Notes: a model not told the origin generated them from the sequence alone. DNA of 64,000 nucleotides from Lepas anatifera (GCA_034440635.1 JAOTON010000207.1:1-64000); one strand, 5' to 3'. Shown: positions 9,268-22,597, numbered from the stretch's first letter. Program-made: numbers and translations.

Positions 9268-12080
9268 TAGGGGCCTACCCGCCCAGCACCCCGCTCTTCT
9301 CGTCCGCGTTAGTGCCAGATCCCTCTTGAGTGCTTGTGTTAAAGGGGAATGTGGCACCTTCACAACGTGATTTTAACTGAGATAGCCAAGTTGTAAAGCA
9401 AGTCGGAGAACCTGGTACTCAATGTATCATTTGTCTTGGAACTCGAGATTTCCGTAGAAAAAAGCTAAAACCTACCTGCAATGTACCCTCATGTACCCTT
9501 AGCAGCAGGCCACAGTTGCCATGGCTCTTGGTGAGACGGCATATGCTGACGTCATGATGAGCATCAGCAAATCGAAGCCCTTGAAGCGGTTCGAGTATGG
9601 TAGTGGTTGCCAAATCCTGACATCATCCACAGGCAAATATTTATTTCTTTTCCCAGAGGAATATTTTGAAAATCAAAATATTGAGCTCACATTCCGATTG
9701 ATTATATATTCGGGCACAGTCGTGCCCCAGAATTGTCATGCATGGAATAGATTGTGGAAAAAGTATCGGCCATCGTATGAGCCTCGTCTTGGAAAAATTC
9801 GAAGGCGAATTAATCATTCTTAAACCATTTACCTGCCGAGATTCAGTGATTGATACGCCAATGAAATTTAGCGAGCCCGGAGACTGAAGATCACAGAGAA
9901 TTGCCTGGGTGCCTTTACTGCATCTTTTTAGTTTTGAATGCTTATCAGTGAAAGCCATAAAACAGTTTCCTTAAAAGTACATCTCTGTTCATCGGTAAGG
10001 ACAACTGTCATCCAATACGGAACAAAATAAGGTGTTAATTCAGGTTATGTTTTATCATTTGTTGTAGCTAGGGCAGGAATGTTTCTGGGAGCGCTTCTTA
10101 CGATACAAAATATGATTGTTCACTAAGTACTAGCACATGTCTCGATTTGTAAAAAAGGAGCACGGAAGCTGCATTATCACAGTACATTGGGGAAATATGC
10201 TGTTTTTTTCACCTTAACCTACCCCAAGCTAATCTTATATAATCTTACCTAACCTAACCTCGGTTAGGAGTTATTTGTGAATCACAGCACTTGATGATAA
10301 TCAGATAACTTGTTTTGACATGGTATTCACCGAAAACCAGCTCTAATTCCTCCCTCCTCGGCTGCATCAAAAGTGTGTCATTCGGCCTCGACATTCGATA
10401 GAAGGAAACCATAACCGACCATCGTGTCCATGGCTAAAAACAGCATCTGGGATCTATCTGGCCGAAGCAGCGACGGCGTTCTCCATTGGCAGCTTATCCC
10501 TCCGATGACGCTGCCGTTCCTGCGGCCAGTTTTTATGGAAACGCCAAGTCACCTTGAAGCGGAGGCGGGCCCGGTCGGGGGCTGGTGGCCAGTCCCGCTG
10601 AAAACCAGTCTGGTGGGGCAACCTTGCGGTCCCTGAGCGGCGGTGGCGGCAGAGCGACGAAGCTGCACCCACAGAGAAGCGCCCGGGATGACCTAGTGGC
10701 AGCTGCGGAGATACTGTGCGCGTTTGGTGAGGGAAGCTTCCCCTAAGGACTCCCCGTGTGTTTGGAGGATACACGCTAGATCTGTAGATCTGTAAAGACT
10801 GTTCAGTGGATTGGATACATCAGGCCAAACAAATCATTTGACAGCTGGATTTACTCAACGAAAAGGTGAGTGACATTATAAGAGTGTTTGATGCACACGC
10901 CCTTGTGTACTATTTTTTGGACTGCTTTATATGTCAATAAGCGTTCGCTGCTCTGTAATCAGTATCAGTTCGGTTCTAGATGGCACTGGCTGCTTAAACT
11001 GTTTAGATTATTAGATGGCGAGCTCAGTTACAAGGAAGGGTAGCCAGGGAACAGGAGCTGGGTAGAAAGAAAAGCTAATTCGGCAGTGCTCTAAAGATGT
11101 CCCAAATTGTATCTTGAACAGCTAGAAGCATGTCAGGACATTAATGTAGAAGTGAGCTAGAAGTGAAATATTTTCATTGAACTATAGTTCAGTAAAGTTA
11201 GCTTATATATAGGCCACTTCAGATGTTTTGTGATTCTGTAGCTCCTGATTTAAATGAGAGCAGTAAAGTAGGAACTTCTTGAATAATATCGTACGCACTG
11301 TTGCCAAACTCCTGGAAATAAATACAATATTATGTCTCAATACGCAAAATGATTGTAAAATGGTGATGCTCCTGGGTTTGGGAACTCGAGAGTATAGAAT
11401 CCACACACAATAGCTACAAATATATGTATCTGGCTTTAATTTGTCATCAATCCAGGATAGAATTTAGTACATTAAGTTTGCCGTCTAAAACAGCAGCTTC
11501 CAGACTAATAAAGTCATAGGTTTTATAATGAAAACATGAGATCTTAAAAAAATTGGGGTTCTGATTTCGTCCGCTGGACACCACCAATACCGTTGATTTG
11601 CGTTTGCACAGACGACAGTTTAGCAGGGTTCATGCACAAACGTCCGCCCCGATACTGTTCACTGAGCGAAAAATACGATTTATTCTGCTTTCAGCTGGAT
11701 CTTTGCAACTGGATGCCAGCTGTTCATCGAGCAACTTTCATTTCGTGATACATTATTTGCACACAGATATAAACAGAAATGAATTAGGATGGGAATATCA
11801 CCGCTTATTTTTGTAAATATAAAAGTGGTTAGACGTATGCACGCTCAGCGTTTCAGAGAGCATAGAGATGTTGCGGCCCGCTCAAGGACGCTGGATGAAA
11901 GTATCGGAGGTTTGATAGAAGGGGCTGTAGACACCTCTATCTGCAGCACTTGGAGACCTTCCAATACGGTAGAACTGAGTAACTGTGTTGCGAGCTTGGA
12001 TTATGCATTTTCACTTGCTGCCTGACATGTATGAATAGGATTGTACTCAGGGACAACAGTGAACCCGTGGCACAATCTTA
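9268..12080. other. No gene recognised; one PLE-like motif
   Basis: At 9701-9735 the block ATTATATATTCGGGCACAG recurs, as in the Penelope-like arms at 41.9 and 45.5 kb, with a longer GGGCAC/GTGCCC hairpin but no CTGANGA heptamer, so it is a worn arm fragment. Two CCTAA units near 10245 are too few to call telomeric. The remaining open frames show no family resemblance. Confidence 0.5.
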
Positions 12081-12258
12081 CTTGCAATAATGTTACCGGA
12101 AGTGTATTGCAGATTTCTATTGTAGATTAAGCATGGCAAGGAGTCACAATGCTGTAGATGCTTATCAATTTTATGGTTATGGTTATGGTTATCAATCTCC
12201 TTGCGATAGACTATCAACAATAGAAATCTGCAATAAAATTCCTTATAACATACTTGCA
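12081..12258. mobile_element. Foldback element with long imperfect inverted arms
   Basis: TTGCAGATTTCTATTGTAGA (from about 12107) is matched by the inverted AATAGAAATCTGCAATAAAA (from about 12222). The pairing continues outward through CTTGCAATAATGTTA and ATAACATACTTGC, and inward through GGCAAGGAG and CTCCTTGCG. The loop holds three GGTTAT units. No coding content; this is a small foldback or MITE-like element. Confidence 0.5.
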
Positions 12259-14080
12259 TGTCCAATTGCACCGCCTTATAGATAAGATTGTTATTGTTGA
12301 TTAAGGTTGATTAGGTCTCCGGATTATTCTGGCGTTCAATTCATACAATGCACACAGTATATGACATTTATCCGTATGGCTCAGTCACTATGTGCATGTA
12401 AACTTCAATGTATATATACTCTTGCAAATCCCTATCTTTTCAACGAGCAGGGTATGAATTTCAGTCCCCAAATTTTTGGACAAAACATTATCAAATTTAA
12501 ACAGATTGTTGAAGGAGAGCTAGCAACTTTTACCGGAGTCTAATATTTGTTGGAATAGTTTTGATGAGCTATTTCTTATGACGTAATATCGTCGTCTCTG
12601 TAGTCCTCGTCATGTGGGAAGTTTGAACGATTTCTTTGTTTACATTTTACGCTGTCATACCGAGTAAATGTTCAGGTTCTTGCACTGCACACACCCACGC
12701 ACTGTACACAGCAGAGGTGTTCGTTTAGCGGCCCCTGCGCGGGACAATCGTGCAGGCACGCTCCCTTTCAGATTACTCACCGTTTGATCCGGCGAGGCTA
12801 ACCCGATTTCTCGGGGCCCGCCGGAACAGAGGACCGCTCCGGTGACACGCGATCTATCTAAAGGCAGATCAAGCGCGTACTCCCAGTATCAAGGGCGCTG
12901 ATTGGTCACCGTAACTCCCGTGTCAAGGCAAGCACTTCCAGTTCACTGCTCTTACGTGGAAGGCGGTCAAGGAAAAGGCTGACAGAGGTCAGTTTTGATC
13001 TGGGGATCTCCCACTTATCCATGACGCCCTAACCTGATACCGCCTGGGCTCTTTTTCGTACACACCACCGCCTGGGGAGTGGGGGAGGGTCCTATCGGAC
13101 AACCATGCGGTCTGGGAACCGGAAGTAATACGGAAAAACTGAAACGGTGCTGGAAGAACCTCACCGTTTTCTCGTCTGGAGACGAGTCTGAACTATATTT
13201 GTTGACCGTGACGTCACAGTGGGCCAAAATGGGTCAAATTTAGACCCATTTATAAAATCCCTTATAGGTCGGGAACAGTGAGACATAGCATAAAACAAAG
13301 AATAACAATACTGTTACTGTTCGTCTTGAACCAATAATTCAAATGATATGCAGCATGACCTTGACCTGTAGTCAAGGTGAGATAATTACTTTTTAAGGCC
13401 ATGCTTCAAACCATTATGATTATTGGGTCATGCTCATTTCTATAATATCACATTTTAAGACTATCTTGTCCCGTTCAAAAGTTATAGACACAAAAAAGTT
13501 TCCGAAAACCGCGACATTTGGTGACGTCTGGTGACTCTGGTATTTATTTGACCTCAAAATGGATCTCGGCATGCAGATGTTTCGTTTCAAAAACTTTCGA
13601 ATGATATTTAGAAACTCGATGTATCTCTTTGAAAAGCTGAGTTGCACCCTGGCTTTGTCAGCTGCATTTTAGAAGAACAGAACCGCCTTACATTGGTTTA
13701 GTAATGACGTCATAACTCGTTGACCCGACCTGACCTGATGCCAATTTTGAGCCATTAATTGTCAAATTGGTCACGCTAGAAGCATGAAAAGCAACGTAAG
13801 TCTTTGAATTTGTTCAGAATCATTCGCAAATAACCAGGGAGAAAGGGTCTGACCGGATCTTCCAGGGGGTGAAGGGTTAACCAACTGCGCTACGGCAGCG
13901 GGAGCCATCTGATTTTAGAGGTAGCTTACTGCTAGTGCGGGAGTTTGAAGGTTCAATCTCTGTTCCGTTTCTCTTTTTTGATTATATCACCGATTGATTA
14001 TTGATGTAACTATAGTATTCCACAAAGCGGCATGTGTCTTGACTGACGTGGCCATTCTATTCAATAACTACCTCCCAGAA
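12259..14080. other. No gene; TGACC-rich stretch
   Basis: Between about 12960 and 13880 many TGACC/GGTCA words occur and the stretch ends in GGGTTAACC. It may be a diverged TTAA-type element, but I could not match two ends. CTGCGCTACGGCAGCGGG near 13887 and GGTTCAATCTC near 13950 look like tRNA A-box (minus strand) and B-box (plus strand) remnants in opposite orientations. Confidence 0.35.
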
Positions 14081-14084
14081 GGAG

Positions 14085-14275
14085 ATGAGTGGCTCATTGG
14101 TTAGCATCCATGTCTCCTGTCTCCTGAGCCGCAGGTCTCGTGTTCAAGTCCCGCCAGGGCCTCTGAATAAGCTGATCTGATCCCCAAACTCCTCCCAACA
14201 GGATGAGAGCTGGCGACACCTTGGTAGTTGGTGCGTCGTTAAACCCCAACAATTGTTATTAGCTAGCCCCCAGAG
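14085..14275 (+). mobile_element. tRNA-derived SINE, copy 1
   Basis: The head has an RNA polymerase III A box (TGGCTCATTGG) and a B box (GTTCAAGTC). A body follows: TCTGAATAAG, GATGAGAGCTGGCGACACC and GGTGCGTCGTTAAACCCC, ending AACAATTGTTATTA. A second copy at 24.28 kb shares the whole body and tail. This is the usual layout of a tRNA-head SINE moved by a partner LINE. Confidence 0.7.
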
Positions 14276-17200
14276 TGGCCCTAATTATATGAAAAATAAT
14301 ATACCCTGTTCAGGATCCATCTTCCCGCCTAACTCTAACATCAGTCCACCCTTGAAGAAGTCACCATAACAACGTGACCAACAGCGCCGGTCAGCTGGAG
14401 CGAATGATGGATGTCGACAACTGTCGTTAGATATGGTACCATATGGTTTTTATTTACTTCGAAGCGAGAGTGGACCGCAAGAAAATATTCGTTCAACGAA
14501 CACAAGCCAATATGTTTCCACTCACTTCTTAATCACGATTTTACTGTAGAAATTCGGAATGGATGCAGGGTAGGTATAGTGACCATTTGAAATATATTAC
14601 ATAAGGTATTAGTCACACCGTACCTTAGCGGATGACAAATGTTTAAGTAAGACACATGGCGGCTTAGAACTTGATGAGAAGAGCCTAGCATCAAGCCTTT
14701 TGACACTCAGATCGAGACCAGGCTCTGTGCTGGCCTGCATTTAGCTGCCAGTTGAGCCGGTCCACCACTGTGGCGTGGGCGGCAGGGACCGGCTAGTGAC
14801 GGCGGTAATCATCCGTGGGTGACGTGGGTACTCCGGTGGGAAGCTGAGACCCACAGCCAGTGGTGCAGTATGTGTGCTGTTCCCAGAGGTCTCACGCCGT
14901 TCCCAGCCCCGGTATTGTTCCGCGGGAGGGACAAGGCCGTGACTGATGGAGCTTCCGCACTCCTGTGGTATTCCCGCGGCCGGTGTCCAAGATATACCTT
15001 CGCCACAGCTCAATCGTCCGAAAAAATACAAGAACTTTGGACCGTCTGGCACCAACTCCAGTGAACACAGCGAATCAGCAAAAACATGATTGCAAATGGG
15101 CCGATGCTTTGCCAATTTCAGTTCTATAATGTCTGAGAGCGCAACGGGAAATGATGGAGGGTTTGACAACTTTAATAACGACCCGACCTCCGGTGCAGGC
15201 CGCACTGAAAGGGAAGTTCCGGGCCAATGTCTCTGATGTAGGTCGTACTGACAGCCTTTGCGTGTCCATTCAGTACCAGACAGACTTCCCGCTGTGGCTG
15301 CAATTTCAGAAGGACAGCCTCCCTTTCTGTGGTATTTGGTACTGGTTTTTCTTCATTCAACTTTAGGAAGATGTGATATTACGTTTTGGTAAGAATATCA
15401 GAGCCGGAGCCAGAACCATACATAGTTCAGTGGTTCCAAAATAATAATTTTGTTCAGAAGTTTTACAAAACGTCCCTGTTTCATCCTATTCGGTTTCTGC
15501 TCTGCTAGCTTTCTTTTATGGTCGATTAGAATTATCAGTGATTGCCTGAAATTGAAGTTTCTTAGGAAGGCACTGAATTCAGGGAAGACGGTTTGTAATA
15601 TTTTCCGGAAACATTCAATATTCCCGGCTTATAGGGTCATTTTCCCGAGCTACATTAAAAATACAGAGTCATACTTATCAGGCTATTTCATCCACAGTAA
15701 GAGCAGATTCAAATCCATGGTCCAATTTGAATAATTAATATTACCCTTAATCCAAATCAGAGCCTTTTTACTCCTTCCATAAGGGTTGTCCCAGGTAAGC
15801 GAAAGATAGAGGAACAAAGCACTGCCATACTTACTATAGCTGCTCCTTGATACTGTTCACATCTTCCGTGCGCCAAAGTCATATCGGTTTAGGTCACAAG
15901 CGTAGGTTAGGCAATCTCACATAAAATATGTCTAAGCTTGCATTGCTTCGAAACAAACTTCAACCGAATTATCTAAAGTGCATTATATGTCGTGAATGTG
16001 GCTGGGGCAACAACTATGTCGCTCCAAATTTTTCCTGTAGGTATATGACTAAAAGTCGGGTCAGGTCCATGACTTCCCTATTGAAAGACTCCAGGAAAAT
16101 TTTGAAATGTATGTATCTCCGTACATAAGTCCTGGATCAACTTGAAAATTCCAACGTCAGGAATTCGGGGTCAATTCCCGAGTTTCAAGTTAAGAAATTG
16201 TCATGTTACAACATGTTGTCATTTACCATACTTCAACCCGATACTGAATGAAGATAGAGCTTTCGTTAAATCATTATTGTGCTTGTCTCATCGCCGCGAA
16301 TCAATTAAGGCAGATCATGACCATACTATAGGTCATGTAGGTCACTTCGTTGACGTGAATTCGGGCTAACCTTTGAATTCAATATAAAATGGTAAACTTG
16401 TTCATCATTATATTCTATGGACGAGAGAGTTACAATGGTAGTTTAATAATAACCCTGGCTCCACGGATTGAGAAGCTTTTACTGAAAAGTAAACATACCT
16501 TAATTCCAATAAAGTATAGTTGTCGACCTCGGTTGACCTCAATGTAGGTCTAGCCCAAACATAGTAGACTCTATATTAATATATATTCCCAAGAGCTTTA
16601 GAATGACCCCTATAATACGGTTATATCTGAATGTTAGATGGGATGGATGACGTTTGAACCGAGCCTGCATAATATTGCATTCTGAGTGTACTGTAAAATA
16701 TGGTAATTCTCGGTGACGTGAAGCGCTCTAGCCTTTGACCTGACAGGAAATGTGCTGCACAACACTAAGAGAGCACTGCAAGTGCATTATTTTCAATTAT
16801 GCTACGAGCATATTTTGGGTTATCTTAGTTCCAAATAAGCGAGGATTTCTATAGAAATCTATATTCTATATTCTATAATCTATATTTTTATATTCTATAG
16901 AAAATGTGCTTACAAGCACAAGTCTTTTAACATATCAGGACTTTCTTCGACCTCCAGTGACCTCAATATTGATCTGACGAACGACTGAAGCAATGACTGA
17001 AGGCCTCTTAGTTTCCGAGGTAGGGGATCTTTTTACCACCCGCTACTGTGCACAATCAACTGCGCTACCAATTTTTAGAACAAGCATAGATAATACAGAT
17101 GTATTATCAGCCAATAATAAAACCAGTATCAGAGCAGAGTAGCACCTCACATCAAATGTTCAAATATACAAACAACGTCTTTACTTATGGCGTTCTAAAA

Positions 17201-20200
17201 AAAAACAATTTTCTCTCATTTCCATTGTAACACGACACTGGGGCACATTGCAACTTTTGATTGGCACATTATTTTGATTTGCAGCGTTTGACATAAATTG
17301 CACCTTAGATTGTCGAGAGATTCTCTAATCATCTTCTTAAAAATGTTACCTACCCCTTAATTTGTTCCGGAAAATTTCCGAGATCAGCTCCAAGTAGGCG
17401 AGGGGGAGGCTGATCCTACAGTCAGAAATTTGGTGGTGGTAGCCGCCCCCGCCACCTCCCTCCCCGGTTCCTGTACCTTTGGCTAACTACTAGCGTTACA
17501 AGCTGTAACATGGTTCCTTTTTCTTGTTGCATCTGCCCTATTTGACTGACAGCGGACGAAGTTTCCTGGTGCTCGGGTACAATCACATCACCTCACATGT
17601 CACCAACCTGCCGGCTGAGTCAATGCACCTCAAAGCACGGAATCTTTGATGAGAAACGAGGTGCTTTAAAGCCGTTACCCCGATACGGCATTCCATGTTT
17701 AATGTAAAGGAACGGGACTTCGCTCCACTGTTGACGCCCCTCGTCGCCTCTCAATGTATTCCCGGCTTTGTTCATAAGGCTTCTTATATCCGGCAAAGCA
17801 AGCTGCACATCCCCTATATGCAATGAGACCAGGGTGCCCGGTGGTACCAGCGGCACGTGACCTTGCTCCGGACTTAGTATTCAGCCGCGGCACTCTGGCA
17901 TGTGCCGCAGCCTGAATATAAGCCGCAGGGAGAGCAGCCCTTACCGTGCCCAGCACGAACGTCAAGTCAGGTGCTTTTTCATCCGCCATCATACTAATAT
18001 ATAAAATTAAACATAACAGCGAGTTCGAGATGATGATGTTATTGTACTAGACTACGATTTGGATGCTGAACTTGGAGTATTGCTGGGGTCAGATATAGAA
18101 CATAAAGTTTTATCTATGTCTTGATGAGCTGTCACCGTCAGTCAGAAAATGCATGAGCGCTTTTCTAGAGCAGCTGTCTTACGTTCTGGAGAACGGAGTA
18201 TTTTCGACTGATATGTTAGACGGGTATTACAAGAGCCTCTGACCCTACTCAACATCCCTTCCCGTCCACAGCTTTATGCTTTTCACTTTTTCACGACATC
18301 ACACGTCAATTCAGCATTGTGTAAGTACTGTCAACGTCAATATGTTGAGCCGCACTGTCCGTGTCCCCTTCTCTTCGGCTGCCGCTCCGGGCCCCAGCGA
18401 GTGAACTGGAAGAGGGAGAGAGAGTTACCTCTGATAACGGACTCCCAGAGCGGCAGACCCGACGTCCTTGGTGAACGAGAACAGAGCAGCGAAGGTCGCG
18501 GGGCCGGGATGTGGTCGCCCAGGGTGATTATTTCCCGAAGCAGGGCGTGAGTAGCCGCATTCAAGCAGTCGGAGGACGCTGAGTGAGATAATTCGAGTTT
18601 CGTGACTGTCCACTTCTGCCATAACAGACTAGTCCCACCCACGAACAGCTGAGTATAGGGTAACAGTGAGCAAGAGCGAGCACTCTAGCTTTGTGTCAAT
18701 ATCCCACCTTTTTATAGAGCGTTGTACATATAGTCTAGACACAGTACAATAGCCCAACCATTTCTATTGCTTTCGCTCTGATTTCAGCCCTGAAATGCCC
18801 TTATTAAGCAGAGTAATAATCATTTTATGACGGGCAGGTAATGCATGTAAGGGGTGTCTGGTTAAAGTACGCATTTCGACGGGACAATATTATGCGTAAG
18901 TACGAATACGTGCTGTACCGCGCATTAATTGTATGCGCATAACTTTTCGTGCTTAGTAATTTAGTTTTACAATACTGACTAGAGCTGGGTGGTTTGCTAC
19001 TCAGGTTCACTGTTCCGCTACTCCGCTACTTGCGGACTCCGCAAATGGTAGCGGAGAAGCGGACACAACAACAAAGTAGTAGAGTAGCGGGCGGCGGACT
19101 CAGACTGATGCTCGAGCAGACCGTGATTCCGGATTAGATAGAGCACTTAGGAATAAACATTTACCTAACTGCTGTAGCACTACCATTCAAAGAAGATTCG
19201 GAGGTGTCCCTTTGCGTTTTCCCCTGCCTTCGGGCTGCTGACACACCTCTGAAACAAGCCTTCTTCTTTTGATGGCCCCCTCTGTTCCCGTCCCTGCCCC
19301 TTAGCAAAAGTGTCAGAATAGAGAACCAGGCCCACAATTTGCATCCAAAACATTTCAATTTCACACAGATTTGGATGCAATCGAGGAATTTTGTAATCAT
19401 CAAGCGTGGAAGGCAACAATGGACCCAAGTTCGATGAGTTTTTAGTTCTGGAGGAAAAATAGTCTTGTCAGCAGCATGGTAAAGATTGACAGTCACTGGC
19501 AGATGCAGAGGGCAAAGAGGGGGGGGCAAGAAGCCACAGCCCTCACAATTACGGAACTTTGGCCGATTTTCTTGAAAAAAACTTTGTTTTTACGATCTCG
19601 CCTGAGTTTCTATCCAAACGGCGCTCCTGTCCCCGCCCCTGGATTGACTGTTTTTCTCTGTTTTTCTCTGTTTTTTTCAATTTTTCCCTGTGACGACACC
19701 TATGCAGGGGTGCCGGGGTACCCCACTGAAACGTTACAGTACCGTTATGATATCTTTTGAATTTTCGTATTTTGCATTTTAAAGATTTTGAATTGGTTTT
19801 CTGCTCCTCAGCAAGTCTTTGAGAAGGCTTATATTTACTATCTTTACCTTACCTTTACCTTGTCGTACCTCACCTTTACAATTTATTCTACTACCATCTT
19901 TTATTATAATAGTTGTTGACATTTTTCTCAAATTCGAGCATTCCTTACCATTTTCAAAAATCAACGCCCCTGCGCCTATGCCTCTCAGACCCTTCCAGGT
20001 ATGTGCATTTAATGTATGGAAAGAAGCACTCTTGTCATTTTGCTGGCGTCTTTAACCCTAAGGGATGGGTGGTCTGCCAGCTAAGGTGCCCCCGGTCCTC
20101 CCCTTTCAGTAGAACACACACATGTTTAGAAGGGTGCTCTTGATATCCAAGACCACTATTTCTAGCATTGATATTTACGGTTCAAGAGGGCCGCAGTCTC

Positions 20201-21336
20201 TTGGAAGGTTGACACATTACCATACGTTATCTGACGCAGAACTGCCTCGGCGAGACTCAGGTGGGGAGCTCCCAGTTATACCTACAAATATAGGGTCATG
20301 GATCAATAAAAATGTATAGCACTGGAGCTTTCTTTGCTATTTTCATATTGTGTTTCAGGAAGTTCCTTTCCAGTGAAGCACGCCTATCCAGAACTAGGAG
20401 GCGCCAAACCGTGATCGGCAAACTGGGATAACAGGGCATGTTTCTCGCTGGGGGATAAATTTGCCCGGCAGGACTTGTGAATGATTTTGAATAAGAATCC
20501 AGGGAAGTGGCGGACACAAGGAGGCAAGGGGGACACAAGGTTTGACGTGCAATCTTTCTTTCAAGTCAGTGGCGGATACAAGGGGGAGAGGTAGAGGCTC
20601 AGCCCCCCCCTTCGAAATGTCAGCGTGACTTTAGTTAATGCATAGGCGGTGGCTGTTCCGAGGCAAGGGCGGGGAGGCTCGAGTCCCCTATCCCCCCGAA
20701 ATGTTTTCCTGGATACGTCACTTTACAGGGGTACTTAATGACTGGAACGCATCCGTCCGGCGTTGGGAGAGACAGCACGCCTGTTGACCACTGGGGGATA
20801 AAAGCTCAACTTAATATAGGAGTTAAGAAGCAGCAAAGGCTTCGTGCAGTTCAAGTCAGGGGACAAGATCAAGGAGAACTCTAACCTTTCAGGCTGATGA
20901 CTAAAAAACCGAAATTATGGCCATAAATTATTACTAGATGCTTAAAACTCTGGATACGTTTTGGGGTCTACAAAAAAATCACTGCGCAATCATAGTTGCT
21001 ATTCAGAGACGGCATCTCGCACCTCACATGTGATGTCAACGTCACGCTTGCCTATTTACCGCTGTGTTTTTGGTGTTTATCTTCAAACACTACCAAGCGC
21101 GGTGTGACTGAGTACAGAGGCCCTTCTGTTTGCTCCTAACGTCAGTGGCACTCAATCGCTCACAAAACACACATGCCTGTCTCGGTGGGTGCTTTGCTAC
21201 GTTGGAGTATCCTTCAAAACACAATGCGGAACTCATTTATGAACGCATTTTGTTCGACCTGGTCATAATTGGCAGCCATAACTCGTCGGTGCGGCCCGGC
21301 TTTGGCAACTGACGATGAAAGTGAAGGTCGTGACAG
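14276..21336. other. No gene recognised
   Basis: About 7 kb without a supportable exon. TGACC/GGTCA words are frequent at 15.88-17.0 kb, as in the TTAA elements, but no boundaries could be set. At 20640-20720 a block with TGTTCCGAGGCAAGGGCGGGG, GGCTCGAGTCCCC and CCTGGATACGTCAC resembles 54338-54420, so it is a repeated unit. A GGCGGATACAAGGGGG-type end sits near 20571. Confidence 0.4.
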
Positions 21337-21351
21337 ATGGCTAAACGGCAG

Positions 21352-21560
21352 CTGGCGGGCGCAACACGCATGAAGGCTGCTGGTGGTCCTCGAAATGCTC
21401 AGAAGCTGACGGCTCAGGCTGCTGGTGGTCCTGGAGCTGCTCAGAAGCTGACGGCTCTGGCTACTGGTGGTCCTGGAGCTGCTCAGAAGCTGACGTTATC
21501 AGGCTACTGGTAGTCCTGGAGCTGCTCAGAAGCTGACGGCTCTGGCTGATGGTGGTCCTG
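21352..21560 (+). repeat. 42-bp tandem repeat that reads as protein for three units
   Basis: About five units of GCTGCTGGTGGTCCTGGAGC + TGCTCAGAAGCTGACGGCTC + TG occur in tandem. From an ATG at 21337 the plus strand reads MAKRQLAGATRMK, then three 14-residue units of the form AAGGPGAAQKLTAL, and stops at 21511-21513 (58 residues). The fourth unit has a one-base insertion (ACGTTATCAGG for ACGGCTCTGG) that breaks the frame. It could be a decayed coding repeat or a minisatellite whose 42-bp period happens to keep frame. No family is recognised. Confidence 0.5.
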
Positions 21561-22215
21561 CAACTGAACCCTATTTTATTTTTGGCCAAACGTATGAATA
21601 TTTTGTTAAGTCCTCCAGCCCTCCCGCTGCAGCCGCCGCTGACGACATCCCCACTTCAGACCCGAGCTCAGCCGAGCTGCTGAAGCCAGCCGCACCCATG
21701 CCCCCAGGCAGGTCACGTGACCCGTACCGCCTTGGGGCGGGCGAGCGCGCTAACACCGGAGCTGGTACACACGCACATGCGGCGAGACATATCTCCTCAC
21801 TTAATCTGGTGAAGATACGAGCCTGAAACCTGATACAGGGTCTGTTCACAATTATCGTCATCAGATTCCAGGTGTTCATCTACCTTCCTCAAGTAGAAAT
21901 AGAGGTAATTATCAACAGGGACAGAGAATTGAGCAGTCCAAATTTAGCTATCTCTACGAAGTTTTGCCCTTTTACCTTATTTTACATAACTAGTGCGTCA
22001 GGTAACAGGTAAGGGGCATACGCAGGTATAGAGGCATGTGTCCTGCTGAGACGTTAAACCACTAATATCTAGACACTAAGTCCCAAAACACTCCTTTGTT
22101 ATTGTTTCGAAATGCTCAATTTTTATAAATACAGATAAAGTCTTACGACTGGGTTCATTGAAAAATAAAAACCTAATTCTAAATAATCTGCATTGAATTA
22201 TTTCCAAAAACAGGG

Positions 22216-22228
22216 AGCTCTTTTCATT
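22216..22228. repeat. Target-site duplication, left (PLE2)
   Basis: AGCTCTTTTCATT occurs here and again at 24187-24199, exactly outside the inverted-arm structure. It is a 13-bp direct repeat consistent with a target-site duplication. Confidence 0.6.
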
Positions 22229-22324
22229 ATGAGTTTTAAAGTGGTGTTAAGAATGACCATTATTTGCCAAGTTATTTTTAATTTTAGACCTCAATCCATA
22301 TTGAAAGGATAGATACAATAAAAT

Positions 22325-22351
22325 GAGCTTTCGACGTCACGTCATCCTCAG
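22325..22351 (-). ncRNA. Hammerhead-ribozyme-like core (PLE2 left arm)
   Basis: On the minus strand the sequence is CTGAGGA, one spacer base, the hairpin GACG-TGA-CGTC, then GAAA and GCTC. This meets the hammerhead core rule CUGANGA - stem II - GAAA. The palindromic AGCU could form a minimal or dimeric stem III, with C as the cleavage-site base. Stem I pairing is poor, so activity is uncertain. The right arm copy is mutated (TTGAGGA and GTAA). Hammerheads are known in Penelope-like elements. Confidence 0.45.
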
Positions 22352-22522
22352 CTATGACAAATTTTTTCTAGCACAAAAATTGAAAAAGGCTATCACACGC
22401 TTAGGAGCAACCATTTCTTCCTGCAAAAATATATGGACTGGTTAACAGTACAAAAAAGACAAGTACTCATACACAGTATACATATGAATCTTTGACATTT
22501 CTTTTTCTATTTTCCTTCCTAA

Positions 22523-22527
<5 letters not shown>

Positions 22528-22554
<27 letters not shown>
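22528..22554. repeat. (AT)n microsatellite
   Basis: A run of about 13 AT units. Confidence 0.9.
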
Positions 22555-22558
<4 letters not shown>

Positions 22559-22597
22559 TTACACATATATCATGCATCACAAGACCAACTAGAAATG

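Noticed and set aside
10240..10262. Possible arthropod telomere repeat (CCTAA)
   Set aside because: Only two units are present; too short to distinguish from chance.
13880..13990. tRNA gene from A- and B-box-like words
   Set aside because: The boxes are on opposite strands and no cloverleaf can be drawn.
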